Below, piece by piece: positions 32,822-41,871 of a stretch of 64,000 nt of DNA. Numbering within the stretch: position 1 is the stretch's first letter; each line of letters opens with the position of its first letter. The DNA is from Streptomyces roseolilacinus (GTDB taxonomy: Bacteria; Actinomycetota; Actinomycetes; Streptomycetales; Streptomycetaceae): NCBI RefSeq assembly GCF_014649335.1, contig NZ_BMSV01000004.1:248001-312000 (forward strand), read 5' to 3'. The notes under the pieces were generated by a model that saw only the letters and a list, made by a program, of their open reading frames with translations, was not told where the DNA came from and did not search any database. Both the position numbers and the translations under genes were made by a program.

Positions 32822-33562
32822 ATGGGCAGGAGCCGCAGAACACTTCCGGAGGAGCTTCTGCTGCTCGCTCTGGACCCGGCCACGGGTACCACAGCGCAGC
32901 CGCAGTCGCTCGACCTCGGTCTCGCCGGAGCACAGCTAGTGGAGCTGGCTCTGGCAGGACGGATAGCCCCTGACGGGGATCGTATCGCCGTGGTGATGCC
33001 ACGGCCGACAGGAGATCCGACGCTGGACTCCGCACTGGAACTGCTGCGCAGGCGCGGCAGTCCGGTACGGGCCGTCCACTGGATAGGCGGGCCCCGACTG
33101 GGGCTGCGTCAGACGTATCTCTCGCACCTGGAGCGGTGCGGCATGGTCCATGCCGTCGAGAGCCAGATGTGCGGGGTACTGCCGACGACCCGCTACCAGG
33201 CGACGGACACGGCCATCAGCCGGGAGATCAGGTCCCGGCTGGACAGCGCGATCCGCACCGGCGTGCCGCCGGACCCGCGGACCGCCGCACTGGCCGCGCT
33301 CGCGCACGCGGTGGGTCTCGGCAAGCACCTGTACCCCGGGAACGAGGGGCGCTCGTCGCGCTCCCGGCTCCGGGACCTGATCCGGCACGACCCCATGGGC
33401 GGCCTCGTGGCGCACGCCGTGATGGACGTCCAGAACGGCGTGGGCGCACAGCCGCGCCGTACCGCCGCACCGGGAGGCGCCGGCCGCCAGGCCGCCGCGG
33501 AACCGATGCGGTCCCCCTCGCGACCCGGGCCGGGTGCCATGGCCCGCGTCGCCGCCCGCTGA
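32822..33562 (+). CDS. GPP34 (Golgi phosphoprotein 3)-family protein
   Basis: A 246-residue protein with the GPP34 core: 'LPEELLLLALDPATG' at the N-terminus, 'LGLAGAQLVELALAGRIAPD', 'LERCGMVHAVE' and 'LAALAHAVGLGKHLYPG'. The eukaryotic homologue GOLPH3 binds phosphatidylinositol-4-phosphate; the role of the many actinobacterial paralogues is unknown. ATG 32822 has GGAGG six bases upstream. The last ~40 residues are low-complexity. It is divergent from the carboxypeptidase gene. Confidence 0.85.
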   Translation: MGRSRRTLPEELLLLALDPATGTTAQPQSLDLGLAGAQLVELALAGRIAPDGDRIAVVMPRPTGDPTLDSALELLRRRGSPVRAVHWIGGPRLGLRQTYLSHLERCGMVHAVESQMCGVLPTTRYQATDTAISREIRSRLDSAIRTGVPPDPRTAALAALAHAVGLGKHLYPGNEGRSSRSRLRDLIRHDPMGGLVAHAVMDVQNGVGAQPRRTAAPGGAGRQAAAEPMRSPSRPGPGAMARVAAR

Positions 33563-33593
33563 GCCTCGACACCCCCGAGCGCTCCGGCGGGCC

Positions 33594-33698
33594 CGCGGCG
33601 GCACCGCGCCGCACAGCACCACGAGCACCGCGGCGGCACCGCGCCGCACAGCACCACGAGCACCGCGGCGGCACCGCGCCGCACAGCACCACGAGCAC
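33594..33698. repeat. Three perfect 35-bp tandem repeats
   Basis: Unit CGCGGCGGCACCGCGCCG followed by CACAGCACCACGAGCAC, three identical copies at 33594-33628, 33629-33663 and 33664-33698, then a decaying fragment. It starts 31 bp after the GPP34 stop; the rest of the 33563-33959 interval shows no gene. Confidence 0.9.
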
Positions 33699-33959
33699 CG
33701 CACGACACAGCACCGCACCTCGACACCGCCCGCAGGGGTGGCGCCACGCCCACGCGCGGCGCCTTCGTCCCACCGGGCCCCCACGGGCCGGGTCGGGTGT
33801 CGTATCGGGCGCGCGGGGCGGCCACCGGCCGTCCCGCGCGTTCGCGGTCGCTCACCCGTGTGGCAATTCTCCAGCGCGGCACGCCCTTTGGTGGCAGTCT
33901 GCTGAGCAGTAGACACGCAGTGCGATGCCAGCAGCCAGGCAGCCGGAGGTGCAGTTCCC

Positions 33960-34853
33960 GTGGCGTCCAATGTCAACCCCACCGTCAGGCGACGCAGACT
34001 GGGCATGGAGCTCCGCCGGCTGCGTGAACAGAAGGGCATGACGGCGGAGGAGGTGGCGGAGCGCCTGCTGGTCTCGCAGTCGAAGATCAGCCGCCTGGAG
34101 AACGGACGCCGTTCGATCAGCCAGCGCGACGTGCGCGACCTGTGCGGGGTCTACGAGGTCGAGGACCGGCGGATCGTCGACTCGCTCATGCAGATGGCGA
34201 AGGATTCGCGACAGCAAGGATGGTGGCACGCCTTCGGCGACATCCCGTACAGCGTGTACATCGGCCTGGAGACGGACGCCGCGTCGCTGCGCGTGTACGA
34301 GCCGCAGATCGTGCCCGGGCTGCTGCAGACCCGGTCGTACGCGCAGGCCGTCATCACCGGCGCGCTCCCGGAGGCGCCCGCCGCGGAGATCGACAAGCGG
34401 GTGAACGTCCGCACCCGCCGCCAGGACCGGATCAACGACGCGGAGAAGCCGCTGCGGCTCTGGGCGGTGATCGACGAGGGCGCGCTGCGCCGGGTCGTCG
34501 GCAGCCGCGAGCTGATGGTGGCGCAGTTGGAGGCGCTGATCGAGCACTCGCACCTGCCCCACGTCACCGTGCAGGTGATGCCGTTCGAGATGGGCGCGCA
34601 CACGGGCATGAGCGGGCACTACGCGATCCTGGAGTTCCCCGAGGCGACCGACTCCTCCGTCGTCTACATCAAGGGCGTCACCAGCGACCTGTACCTGGAG
34701 AAGCCGAACGACGTGCAGCGGTACACGGTGATGTACGAGCACCTGCGCGCCCAGGCGCTGGGGGTGGAGCAGAGCCGGCGGTTCATGGCGCGGATCGCGA
34801 AGGACCACGCGGAGAGCGAACCGCCCGCCTTGCCGGGGTTCAACCGGGATTGA
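33960..34853 (+). CDS. XRE-family regulator with DUF5753 (WhiJ/AbaA-like system)
   Basis: A 297-residue protein: an N-terminal XRE HTH ('MELRRLREQKGMTAEEVAER', 'VSQSKISRLENGRRSISQRD') followed by DUF5753 ('IYEPQIVPGLLQTRSYAQAV'-type segment, here 'EPQIVPGLLQTRSYAQAVI', and 'VTVQVMPFEMGAHTG', 'VVYIKGVTSDLYLEKP'). Such proteins pair with a small DUF397 protein in Streptomyces development and antibiotic control. GTG 33960. The cognate DUF397 gene lies 195 bp downstream. Confidence 0.92.
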   Translation: MASNVNPTVRRRRLGMELRRLREQKGMTAEEVAERLLVSQSKISRLENGRRSISQRDVRDLCGVYEVEDRRIVDSLMQMAKDSRQQGWWHAFGDIPYSVYIGLETDAASLRVYEPQIVPGLLQTRSYAQAVITGALPEAPAAEIDKRVNVRTRRQDRINDAEKPLRLWAVIDEGALRRVVGSRELMVAQLEALIEHSHLPHVTVQVMPFEMGAHTGMSGHYAILEFPEATDSSVVYIKGVTSDLYLEKPNDVQRYTVMYEHLRAQALGVEQSRRFMARIAKDHAESEPPALPGFNRD

Positions 34854-35048
34854 CGGATACGTCACCGGGGGGACCGGCACCGTACACCTCGGCCACCGCC
34901 GAGCGGAAGAGCATCCCGGGACATGCCATCCGGTCGAGTGAACGGCGATGCCGGGCACGGAGGTTGGGCGGGTAGCGTCGATCACGCCAGCCTGAGGGGT
35001 TGGCGTGGCTGCCAGCCAGCCACCACCAGCCAGAACCGGAGCTAGATC

Positions 35049-35249
35049 ATGGCCATTATTCAGGGCGCCACGGACACCTGGACGAAGTCCTCGTACTCCG
35101 GCGGGAACGGCGCGTGCGTCGAGGTCAAGTCCCCCGTCGTCGCGTCGATCGCGGTCCGCGACTCGAAGGTCCCTGCGGGCCCGTCGATCACGTTCGTTCC
35201 GGACGCGTGGAACGCGTTCGTCAGCGAGGTGAGCACCGGCTCCCTCTGA
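35049..35249 (+). CDS. DUF397 small protein
   Basis: A 66-residue protein: 'TDTWTKSSYSGGNGACVEV', 'SIAVRDSKVP' and 'PDAWNAFVSEV' are the DUF397 signature. It is the expected partner of the upstream DUF5753 regulator and probably modulates its DNA binding. ATG 35049 has a weak GGAG-type site. Confidence 0.93.
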   Translation: MAIIQGATDTWTKSSYSGGNGACVEVKSPVVASIAVRDSKVPAGPSITFVPDAWNAFVSEVSTGSL

Positions 35250-35872
35250 GCCCGGCGCCCCTCCCGCGCCACGCATGAGCCCTCTCGACTGGTCCGCCGT
35301 CCCGGCCGAGGGGGCTCGTCCCGTGGCCGGCCCCTCCACCGGGGTGCCGGCCCCGTCACCGGGCCCGCCGGCTCCGCCCTTGCCGGTTCCTTGCCGGTTC
35401 CTTTTCCGGACCTTTCCGTACGGGCGGTCGACATACCGGTGAGTACCCGGAAGGGTGGCCCGTGAGCGGCGCCGCCGGTCCCGCCTCCCCGCCCGGACCC
35501 CGGCGCCCGTTCCGCACCCCTCCCCCGCCCGTACCCCCGCTCCCGCTCCCCTCCTCTTCTCGGCCGCACGGGACCCGCATCCCGCGCGGCCGTCGTCGTG
35601 CGTGCACGGCCATGTGAGCCCTGACGAAGCGCCCGGACATCGTCCGCCGGGCCGCGCGCCGACGACAACGACCCCAATGGTCAAGAACGAGTAAAGTAGT
35701 TCCACTTGGTGACCTGCGTTCACATCCTTGATTTCGAAAGGGGTTGACCGACCCTTCGAACGGACGGTTCAATCCCGGGGAATCCCCCGCTCCCGCACGG
35801 GGGAAACCGCTTGCCTACACCGCACTGGCGAAGTGGCGTGGCGTTCACAAAGCGGACCCCTGGAGGGGGCAC
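35250..35872. other. Intergenic region upstream of the sodium:solute symporter
   Basis: About 620 bp without a supported gene; open frames here are Arg/Pro/Ala-rich. It contains an inverted repeat near its right end (35733-35760). Confidence 0.55.
35733..35760. promoter_or_regulatory. Inverted repeat upstream of the symporter
   Basis: TTCGAAAGGGGT and ACCCTTCGAA flank TGACCG; the arms match with a 2-base bulge. It lies 113 bp before the symporter start and could be an operator or part of the 5' leader. Confidence 0.4.
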
Positions 35873-37393
35873 ATGAACAGTCTCGACTGGGCCGTGCTCA
35901 TCGGCTACTTCGGCGTCATGGTGGCGATCGGCCTCTGGTCGCACAAACGCATCGACGACGTCGGGGACTTCTTCACCGCGGGCGGCCGTATGCCGTGGTG
36001 GCTGTCCGGCATCTCCCACCACATGTCGGGCTACAGCGCCGTCATGTTCACCGGCTACGCCGGCATCGCCTACACCTACGGCATCACCTCGTACGTCACC
36101 TGGTCCTTCCCCATCGCCATCGGCATCGCCATCGGGGCGAAGCTGTTCGCGCCCCGGCTCAACCGGCTGCGCTCCCGGCTGCGCGTGGCCTCGCCCCTGG
36201 AGTACCTGAAGAACCGCTACGACCTGCGCACCCAGCAGGCCCTCGCCTGGTCCGGGGTGCTGCTGAAGATCGTCGACGTGGGCGCCAAGTGGGCGGCCAT
36301 CGCGACCCTGCTCTCCGTCTTCACCGGGATCTCCCTCAACCAGGGCATCCTCATCACCGGCGTCGTCACCGGCGTCTACTGCACCGTCGGCGGGCTGTGG
36401 GCCGACGCGCTCACCGAACTCGGCCAGTTCGTCATCCAGTTCTTCGCCGGCATCGCCATGCTCGTCGCGGTCCTCGCCGAGCTCGGCGGGGTCAGCGCCC
36501 TGTGGACCGTCTGGGACCGGCCCGAGCTCCAGGGGCACGCCGAGCCGACCGCCGGCCCGTACACGATGACGTTCCTGCTCGCGTACCTCTTCATCAAGAC
36601 CTTCGAGTACAACGGCGGCATGTGGAACCAGGCCCAGCGCTACATGGCCACGCCCGACGCCCGCGCGGCCACCCGGTCCGCGTGGCTGTCGTCCGTGCTG
36701 TGGCTGGTCTGGCCGCTCGTGCTGTTCTTCCCCATGTGGGTCGCGCCGCTGCTGATCACCCCGGAGAAGCCGGACGCCTCCGACTCGTACGCCCTGATGA
36801 CCGAGCAGCTGCTGCCGCACGGGCTGCTCGGCCTGGTCATCGTCGGGTTCTTCTCCCACACGATGGCGATGTGCTCCTCCGACGCCAACGCCATCGCCGC
36901 CGTCTTCACCCGCGACATCGCGCCCGTCCTGTCGAAGTCCGCCCGCACCTGGACGCACCGGGCCGGGCTGCTCGCGGCGCGCTGGTCGACCGTCGCGTTC
37001 CTGGCGCTCTCCATGGCCATCGCCACCCAGGTCAACTCGCCCGCGTTCAAGGACATCATCACCGTCGTCATCAAGTGGGTGGCCGGGCTGATGGGGCCCA
37101 TCGCGATCCCGTTCATGCTCGGCATGCTGCGCGCCTTCCGCCGGTCCGGGCCGACCGCCGCGCTCGTCTCCTGGGCCGCCGGGCTGTTCGCGTTCTGGCT
37201 CACCAACTACGGCCTGGACGGCGTGGAGCTGCAGATCCAGATCGTGTCGCCGGTCGCCACCTCGCTCGTCCTCTACGTCCTCGTCGGCTTCCTCAAGCCG
37301 GAGGACACCCCGGAGCGGGACGCCGTGCTCGACCGGATCAACACGGACGCGCCCGAGGACGCCCCCGCCCCCGCCGCTCAGCCGCGCGGGTAG
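35873..37393 (+). CDS. Sodium:solute symporter (SSS family)
   Basis: A 506-residue, ~13-TM transporter. Family features: 'SLDWAVLIGYFGVMVAIGLW', 'DDVGDFFTAGGRMPWWLSG' (the common 'dyflAGRsl.ww' region), 'ASPLEYLKNRYD', and 'GGLWADALTELGQFVIQFFA'. Members import sugars, amino acids or carboxylates with Na+; the substrate is not deducible. ATG 35873 follows TGGAGGGGG. It converges with and overlaps the ADP-ribosylglycohydrolase gene by 16 bp. Confidence 0.9.
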   Translation: MNSLDWAVLIGYFGVMVAIGLWSHKRIDDVGDFFTAGGRMPWWLSGISHHMSGYSAVMFTGYAGIAYTYGITSYVTWSFPIAIGIAIGAKLFAPRLNRLRSRLRVASPLEYLKNRYDLRTQQALAWSGVLLKIVDVGAKWAAIATLLSVFTGISLNQGILITGVVTGVYCTVGGLWADALTELGQFVIQFFAGIAMLVAVLAELGGVSALWTVWDRPELQGHAEPTAGPYTMTFLLAYLFIKTFEYNGGMWNQAQRYMATPDARAATRSAWLSSVLWLVWPLVLFFPMWVAPLLITPEKPDASDSYALMTEQLLPHGLLGLVIVGFFSHTMAMCSSDANAIAAVFTRDIAPVLSKSARTWTHRAGLLAARWSTVAFLALSMAIATQVNSPAFKDIITVVIKWVAGLMGPIAIPFMLGMLRAFRRSGPTAALVSWAAGLFAFWLTNYGLDGVELQIQIVSPVATSLVLYVLVGFLKPEDTPERDAVLDRINTDAPEDAPAPAAQPRG

Positions 37394-38499
37394 CGGGCCA
37401 GCCAGCCCGGCGAGGCCGCCGACGGGCCGTGCAGCGCCGGGCCCTGCGTCATCTCCATCGCGAAGTCGTCGGCCAGCTCCAGCAGGGTGGACCGCCCCTC
37501 CAGTTCGGCCAGCCAGGCCGGCGGCAGGGCGGTCTCGCCGTGCAGGGCCCCCAGCAGGGCGCCCGTCAGCGCGCCCGTCACCTCCGACGGGCCGTCGTGG
37601 TTCACGGCCAGCCGCAGCCCGTGCCGTACGTCCTCGCCGACCAGGGCGCAGTACACGGCGATCGCCAGGGCGTCCTCCGCCGACTCCCCGTCCGTGTCGC
37701 CCAGCGACGCGATCCGGTCCGGGGAGGGCGCCCCCTGGCGCACGGCGGCCGCGGCCCGCTCCAGGGCGCCGGTGACCGGCTCGTGGCCGGGCCGGGAGGC
37801 CAGCTGCGCCGCCGCGGCCCGCACCGCCGACTCGATGTCCTGGCCGCGCGCCACCCCGTGCACCACCACCGCGTACGCGCCGGCCGACAGGTACGCGACG
37901 GGGTGGCCGTGGGTCTGCGTCGCGCCCTCCACGGCGAGCTGGCACACCAGGTGCGGCTCCCACCCGACCAGCAGCCCGAACGGCGCGGACCGGACGAGCG
38001 CGCCCGCGTCCCGCGCGCCCGGGTTCTTCGGCGCGGCCGGGGTGCCCGGCACCTCGTCGGCGAGACCCGTCAGGCAGGCGCGGGCCGGGTCGCGGCGGGC
38101 GTACAGCCACTCCTGGGCGGCGAGCCAGCCGTTGTCCTTGCGCCGCTCGTCGGGCCCCCAGTCCCGCTGGGTCGCCGCCCAGCGCAGGTACGCGCGGTGC
38201 AGGTCGGTCGGCGGGTGCCAGGCGCCCGTGTCGCGGCGCACCTGGGCGCGGATCAGCCCGTCCACGGTGAACAGGCCGAGCTGCGTCGCGTACGTGACGG
38301 CGCCGCGCCGCCCGTGGGCCGACGCCAGGTCGGTGATCCCGTCGGCGCCGTGGGCCTCGCGGATGGCCTCGACGGGCAGGCGGGCCACGCAGGCGCCGAG
38401 GGCGTCGCCGACGGCCCCGCCGAGCAGGCAGCCCCGCACCCGGGCGCGGTAGTCCTGCTGCTCGACCCGGCCCCAGACGGCTGCCGCTGTGGTACTCAC
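37378..38499 (-). CDS. ADP-ribosylglycohydrolase family protein
   Basis: A 373-residue protein of the DraG/ARH fold. The N-terminal 'GCLLGGAVGDALGACVARLP' and the C-terminal metal motif 'NHDGPSEVTGALTGALLGAL' match the binuclear Mg site of the family. Members remove ADP-ribose from proteins or small molecules. GTG 38497-38499 is chosen after GGGAGGG; an upstream in-frame start adds 13 residues. Its 3' end overlaps the symporter gene by 16 bp tail to tail. Confidence 0.88.
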   Translation of the reverse strand: MSTTAAAVWGRVEQQDYRARVRGCLLGGAVGDALGACVARLPVEAIREAHGADGITDLASAHGRRGAVTYATQLGLFTVDGLIRAQVRRDTGAWHPPTDLHRAYLRWAATQRDWGPDERRKDNGWLAAQEWLYARRDPARACLTGLADEVPGTPAAPKNPGARDAGALVRSAPFGLLVGWEPHLVCQLAVEGATQTHGHPVAYLSAGAYAVVVHGVARGQDIESAVRAAAAQLASRPGHEPVTGALERAAAAVRQGAPSPDRIASLGDTDGESAEDALAIAVYCALVGEDVRHGLRLAVNHDGPSEVTGALTGALLGALHGETALPPAWLAELEGRSTLLELADDFAMEMTQGPALHGPSAASPGWLARYPRG

Positions 38500-38682
38500 C
38501 GAGAGGCCCTCCCCCACGACGTGGCTCCGGCGCAGCACTGTAATCGAACGGCCGCCCCGCGCAGGGGGCCGCGCGGGGAGAGTTTCCGCAGCCGGGCGAA
38601 CCCGCCGGGAACTCCGGGGGAAGCCGCGCCGACTACTTGTCCGGGGTCGTTCTTCGGCCCGAACGGCAAGGAAGGGTCAGCA

Positions 38683-39768
38683 GTGGTGAGGCAACCTCGC
38701 GTGTGGTGCGGTGTCGCGGCCGTCCTGGCGTTCGCCGCGGTCGGCTGCGGAGCGGACGGCGGCGGCTCCTCGTCGTCCGCCGGCGCGTCCGGGGGCGGGG
38801 AGGCCGCCGCGGGATTCCCCGTGGAGGTGACGGACTGCGAGGGCGGCCGTACGACGGTCGGGGCCGCGCCCCGCGGGATCGTCACCAGCAACTCCTCCGC
38901 GCTGGAGCTGCTGCTGCGGCTCGGCGCGGGTGACAAGGTCGTCGGCACCGGCTTCCCGCCCGGCAAGGGCACCCTCCCGGGGGAGCTGGACGCGCGGGCG
39001 CAGGAGGTCCCGGTCCTGAGCGAGACCGTCATCCCGAAGGAGAAGCTGCTCGGCTCCGGCGCCGACCTGTACGTCGACACGTTCGCCACGGTGCGCGGCG
39101 GCGGGCACGGCATGGGCGACCAGCCGACCGCCGAGGAGCTCCGGGCGGCCGGCATCACGCGCATGTACCTGAAGTCGACGGCGTGCGCCGCCGGGGCGAA
39201 GGGCCCCGTGACCGACCTCACCGCGGTCACCGAGGACATCAGGACCCTCGGCGCCGTGACGGGTACGGCCGACAAGGCGGCGGAACTCGTCGCGGGGATG
39301 AACCGGAAGGTCGAGGCCGTCCGGAAGGCCGTCGGCCCGACGTCGGAGGAGGACCGGCCCACGTACTTCCTCTTCGACTACGACGCCGGCACCAAGCAGC
39401 CCGTCGCGGTGTGCAACCGGCAGGTCGCGAACGCGGTCATCACGCTGGCGGGCGCCCGGAACGTCTTCGCCGACTGCGACGACACGTTCAAGCAGGTCGG
39501 CTGGGAGGACGTGGTCGCCGCCGACCCGGACTGGATCCAGCTGGCCGTCCGCAACCGGGGCAGCGCCGCCGCCACCGAGAAGGCGTTCGACGAGGCCCGC
39601 GCCTGGCTGGAGGGCAACGCGGCGACGCGCGGCCTCAAGGCCGTCAAGGAGGGCAGGTACCTGCGGATCGGCTCCGAGGTGACGACCATCGCCGGGGTGC
39701 GCAACGCCGACACCGTGGAGAAGATCGCCGCGACGCTGTACCCGAGCAAGGTGAAGGCCGGACGGTAA
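38683..39768 (+). CDS. ABC transporter substrate-binding lipoprotein (Fe/B12/metal-chelate type)
   Basis: A 361-residue exported lipoprotein: hydrophobic signal and lipobox 'AAVGCGAD', a Gly/Ser linker, then a class III periplasmic binding fold ('PRGIVTSNSSALELLLRLGA', 'GDKVVGTGFPP', 'DPDWIQLAV'). GTG 38683 is chosen; a second GTG follows. It is the first gene of a three-gene importer operon. The ligand may be a siderophore, cobalamin or another metal complex. Confidence 0.88.
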   Translation: MVRQPRVWCGVAAVLAFAAVGCGADGGGSSSSAGASGGGEAAAGFPVEVTDCEGGRTTVGAAPRGIVTSNSSALELLLRLGAGDKVVGTGFPPGKGTLPGELDARAQEVPVLSETVIPKEKLLGSGADLYVDTFATVRGGGHGMGDQPTAEELRAAGITRMYLKSTACAAGAKGPVTDLTAVTEDIRTLGAVTGTADKAAELVAGMNRKVEAVRKAVGPTSEEDRPTYFLFDYDAGTKQPVAVCNRQVANAVITLAGARNVFADCDDTFKQVGWEDVVAADPDWIQLAVRNRGSAAATEKAFDEARAWLEGNAATRGLKAVKEGRYLRIGSEVTTIAGVRNADTVEKIAATLYPSKVKAGR

Positions 39769-40874
39769 TGCCGATAGTGGAGGCCGACGCGCAGACCACC
39801 CCCGCCCGCACGGGACCGGACCACACGCCTGGCAGGGCGCCCGGGGTCCGGCACGTGCGGGCCGGGGTCCTCGCCGCGGTGTTGGGTGTGGCGCTGCTCG
39901 CCGCGCTCACGTTCGCCGTGGCGTGGGGGTCGACGGACGTACCTCCGCGCGAGGTGTGGTCGGTGGTGCTGCGGCGGCTGTCCGGGGAGGCGCCCCGGCC
40001 GGGCACGTCGGACCTGATCGTCTGGCAGCTGCGCCTCCCCCGCGCCCTGCTGGCCGCCGTCGTCGGCGCGGGACTCGGCCTCGTCGGCACGGCGGTGCAG
40101 GCCCTGGTCCGCAACCCGCTCGCCGACCCGTACCTGCTCGGCATCTCCTCCGGCGCGTCGCTCGGCGCGGTGGGCGCGCTGGTGCTGGGCCTGGGCACGG
40201 GCGGCGCGCTCGGGCTCGGGACGTCGGGCGCCGCGTTCGTCGGGGCGCTGGCCACGTTCGCCCTGGTGTGGCTGATCGCCCGGCGCGGGGGCGGTTTCTC
40301 GCCGCTGCGGCTGGTCCTGGCGGGGGTGGGCCTGGGGCAGTTCCTGACCGGTTTCACCAGCTACCTCGTCCTGCAGGCCGGGGACGAGCAGCAGACGCAG
40401 GGCGTGCTGTTCTGGCTGATGGGCAGCCTCGGCGGGGCCGGCTGGGAGACCCTCGCGGTGCCGGCCGCGGCCGTGCCGGTGGCGCTGCTGCTGCTCATGG
40501 CGCGGGCCCGGGCGCTGAACACGATGATGATGGGCGACGAGACGGCCGCGGGGCTCGGGGTGAGCCCGGCGCGGCTGCGGCGCGAACTGTTCGTGGTGAC
40601 CAGCGTGCTGACCGGGGTGCTCGTCGCCGTGTCCGGCGCGATCGCCTTCGTCGGCCTGATGGTCCCGCACGCCTGCCGGCTCCTCGTCGGCGCGGACCAC
40701 CGGCGGCTCCTTCCCGTGTCGGCGCTGTTCGGGGCGGTGCTGCTCGTCGTCGTCGACATCGTGTGCCGTACGGCGCTGGACACGCAGGAGCTGCCGGTCG
40801 GCGTCGTCACCTCCCTGATCGGCGCGCCCGCGCTGCTGTACCTGCTCGACCGGCGGCTCGGGAGGAACGCGTGA
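39768..40874 (+). CDS. FecCD-type ABC permease
   Basis: A 368-residue polytopic permease of the BtuC/FecCD family: 'WQLRLPRALLAAVVGAGLGL', 'VRNPLADPYLLGISSGASLG', 'AVSGAIAFVGLMVPHACRLL' and 'ELPVGVVTSLIGAPALLYLL'. ATG 39768 overlaps the upstream stop by one base (TAATG). It pairs with the flanking binding protein and ATPase. Confidence 0.93.
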   Translation: MPIVEADAQTTPARTGPDHTPGRAPGVRHVRAGVLAAVLGVALLAALTFAVAWGSTDVPPREVWSVVLRRLSGEAPRPGTSDLIVWQLRLPRALLAAVVGAGLGLVGTAVQALVRNPLADPYLLGISSGASLGAVGALVLGLGTGGALGLGTSGAAFVGALATFALVWLIARRGGGFSPLRLVLAGVGLGQFLTGFTSYLVLQAGDEQQTQGVLFWLMGSLGGAGWETLAVPAAAVPVALLLLMARARALNTMMMGDETAAGLGVSPARLRRELFVVTSVLTGVLVAVSGAIAFVGLMVPHACRLLVGADHRRLLPVSALFGAVLLVVVDIVCRTALDTQELPVGVVTSLIGAPALLYLLDRRLGRNA

Positions 40875-41680
40875 ACATCGCCATCGAGGAGCTGAGCGTC
40901 GCCTACGCGGGGCGGGCCGTCGTGTCGGGGGTCCACCTGATCGCCGCGGACGGTGAGATCGCGGGACTCGTCGGGCCGAACGGCAGCGGCAAGTCGAGCG
41001 TGCTGCGCACCGTGTACCGGCACCTGCGGCCGGCGGCCGGCCGGGTGCTGGTCGACGGGCGCGACGTGTGGGAGCTGACGCCCGTGCAGGCGGCGCGGTG
41101 TGTGGCGGCGCTGCCGCAGGAGCGGACCAGCGACTTCGAACTGACGGTCGGTGACATCGTCATGATGGGCCGCACCCCGTACAAGAGGCCGTTCGCCGGG
41201 GAGGACGCGACCGACCGGGCCGTGGTGGCGGGGGCGCTGGAGCGGGTCGGGATGGGGGCGGCGCGGGGCCGGTCGTTCTCGACGCTGTCCGGGGGCGAGC
41301 GGCAGCGGGTGCTGCTGGCGCGCGCGCTGGCGCAGGACCCGGACGTGCTGGTGCTGGACGAGCCGACGAACCACCTGGACGTCCTGCACCAGGTGGAACT
41401 GCTGGCGCTGCTGCGGGAGCAGCGGCGGACGACGCTGGTGTCGCTGCACGACCTGAACGCGGCGGCTTCGGTGTGCGACCGGCTGCACGTGCTGCACCGG
41501 GGCCGGGTGGTGGCGTCGGGGACGCCGCGGGAGGTGCTGACCCCGGAGCTGCTGGCGGAGGTGTTCGGGGTGCGGGCCGCGGTGCTGGAGCACCCCCTGA
41601 CGGGTGACCCGCTGATCGCCTTCGACCACCGCTCCCCCGCGGCGGTGGCCTCCCCCGTCACCACCGCGGTGGCCCCGTGA
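40871..41680 (+). CDS. ABC transporter ATP-binding protein (metal-chelate importer)
   Basis: A 269-residue ATPase with Walker A 'GLVGPNGSGKSSVLRT', Q-loop 'AALPQERTSDFELTVGD', signature 'FSTLSGGERQRVLLARALAQ', Walker B 'VLVLDEPTNHLDV' and the switch His in 'SLHDLNAA'. GTG 40871 overlaps the permease stop by 4 nt. It completes the importer. Confidence 0.94.
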   Translation: MNIAIEELSVAYAGRAVVSGVHLIAADGEIAGLVGPNGSGKSSVLRTVYRHLRPAAGRVLVDGRDVWELTPVQAARCVAALPQERTSDFELTVGDIVMMGRTPYKRPFAGEDATDRAVVAGALERVGMGAARGRSFSTLSGGERQRVLLARALAQDPDVLVLDEPTNHLDVLHQVELLALLREQRRTTLVSLHDLNAAASVCDRLHVLHRGRVVASGTPREVLTPELLAEVFGVRAAVLEHPLTGDPLIAFDHRSPAAVASPVTTAVAP

Positions 41681-41871
41681 CCTCCCGCCGTGCCGCGGCC
41701 GTCGCCCCGGCCGGGGCCGCCCTCCCCCGGGACCCCGGACCGGCTCGCCCCGGGGGGAGCCCCCGCGTCCCGGGGGGCGCGCCCCCGGCGGGGTCCTCGG
41801 GTGAGGGACGACCGCTCACCACCGGCCGGGACCCGCGGTGGGCGGTGGGCGACGGCCCGCGGGCAGGGAGG

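Noticed and set aside
38500..38682. Cobalamin riboswitch upstream of the metal-chelate ABC operon
   Set aside because: A GCCGGG...CCGGGAACTCCGGG run suggested a B12 box, but the conserved riboswitch core could not be laid out; not reported.
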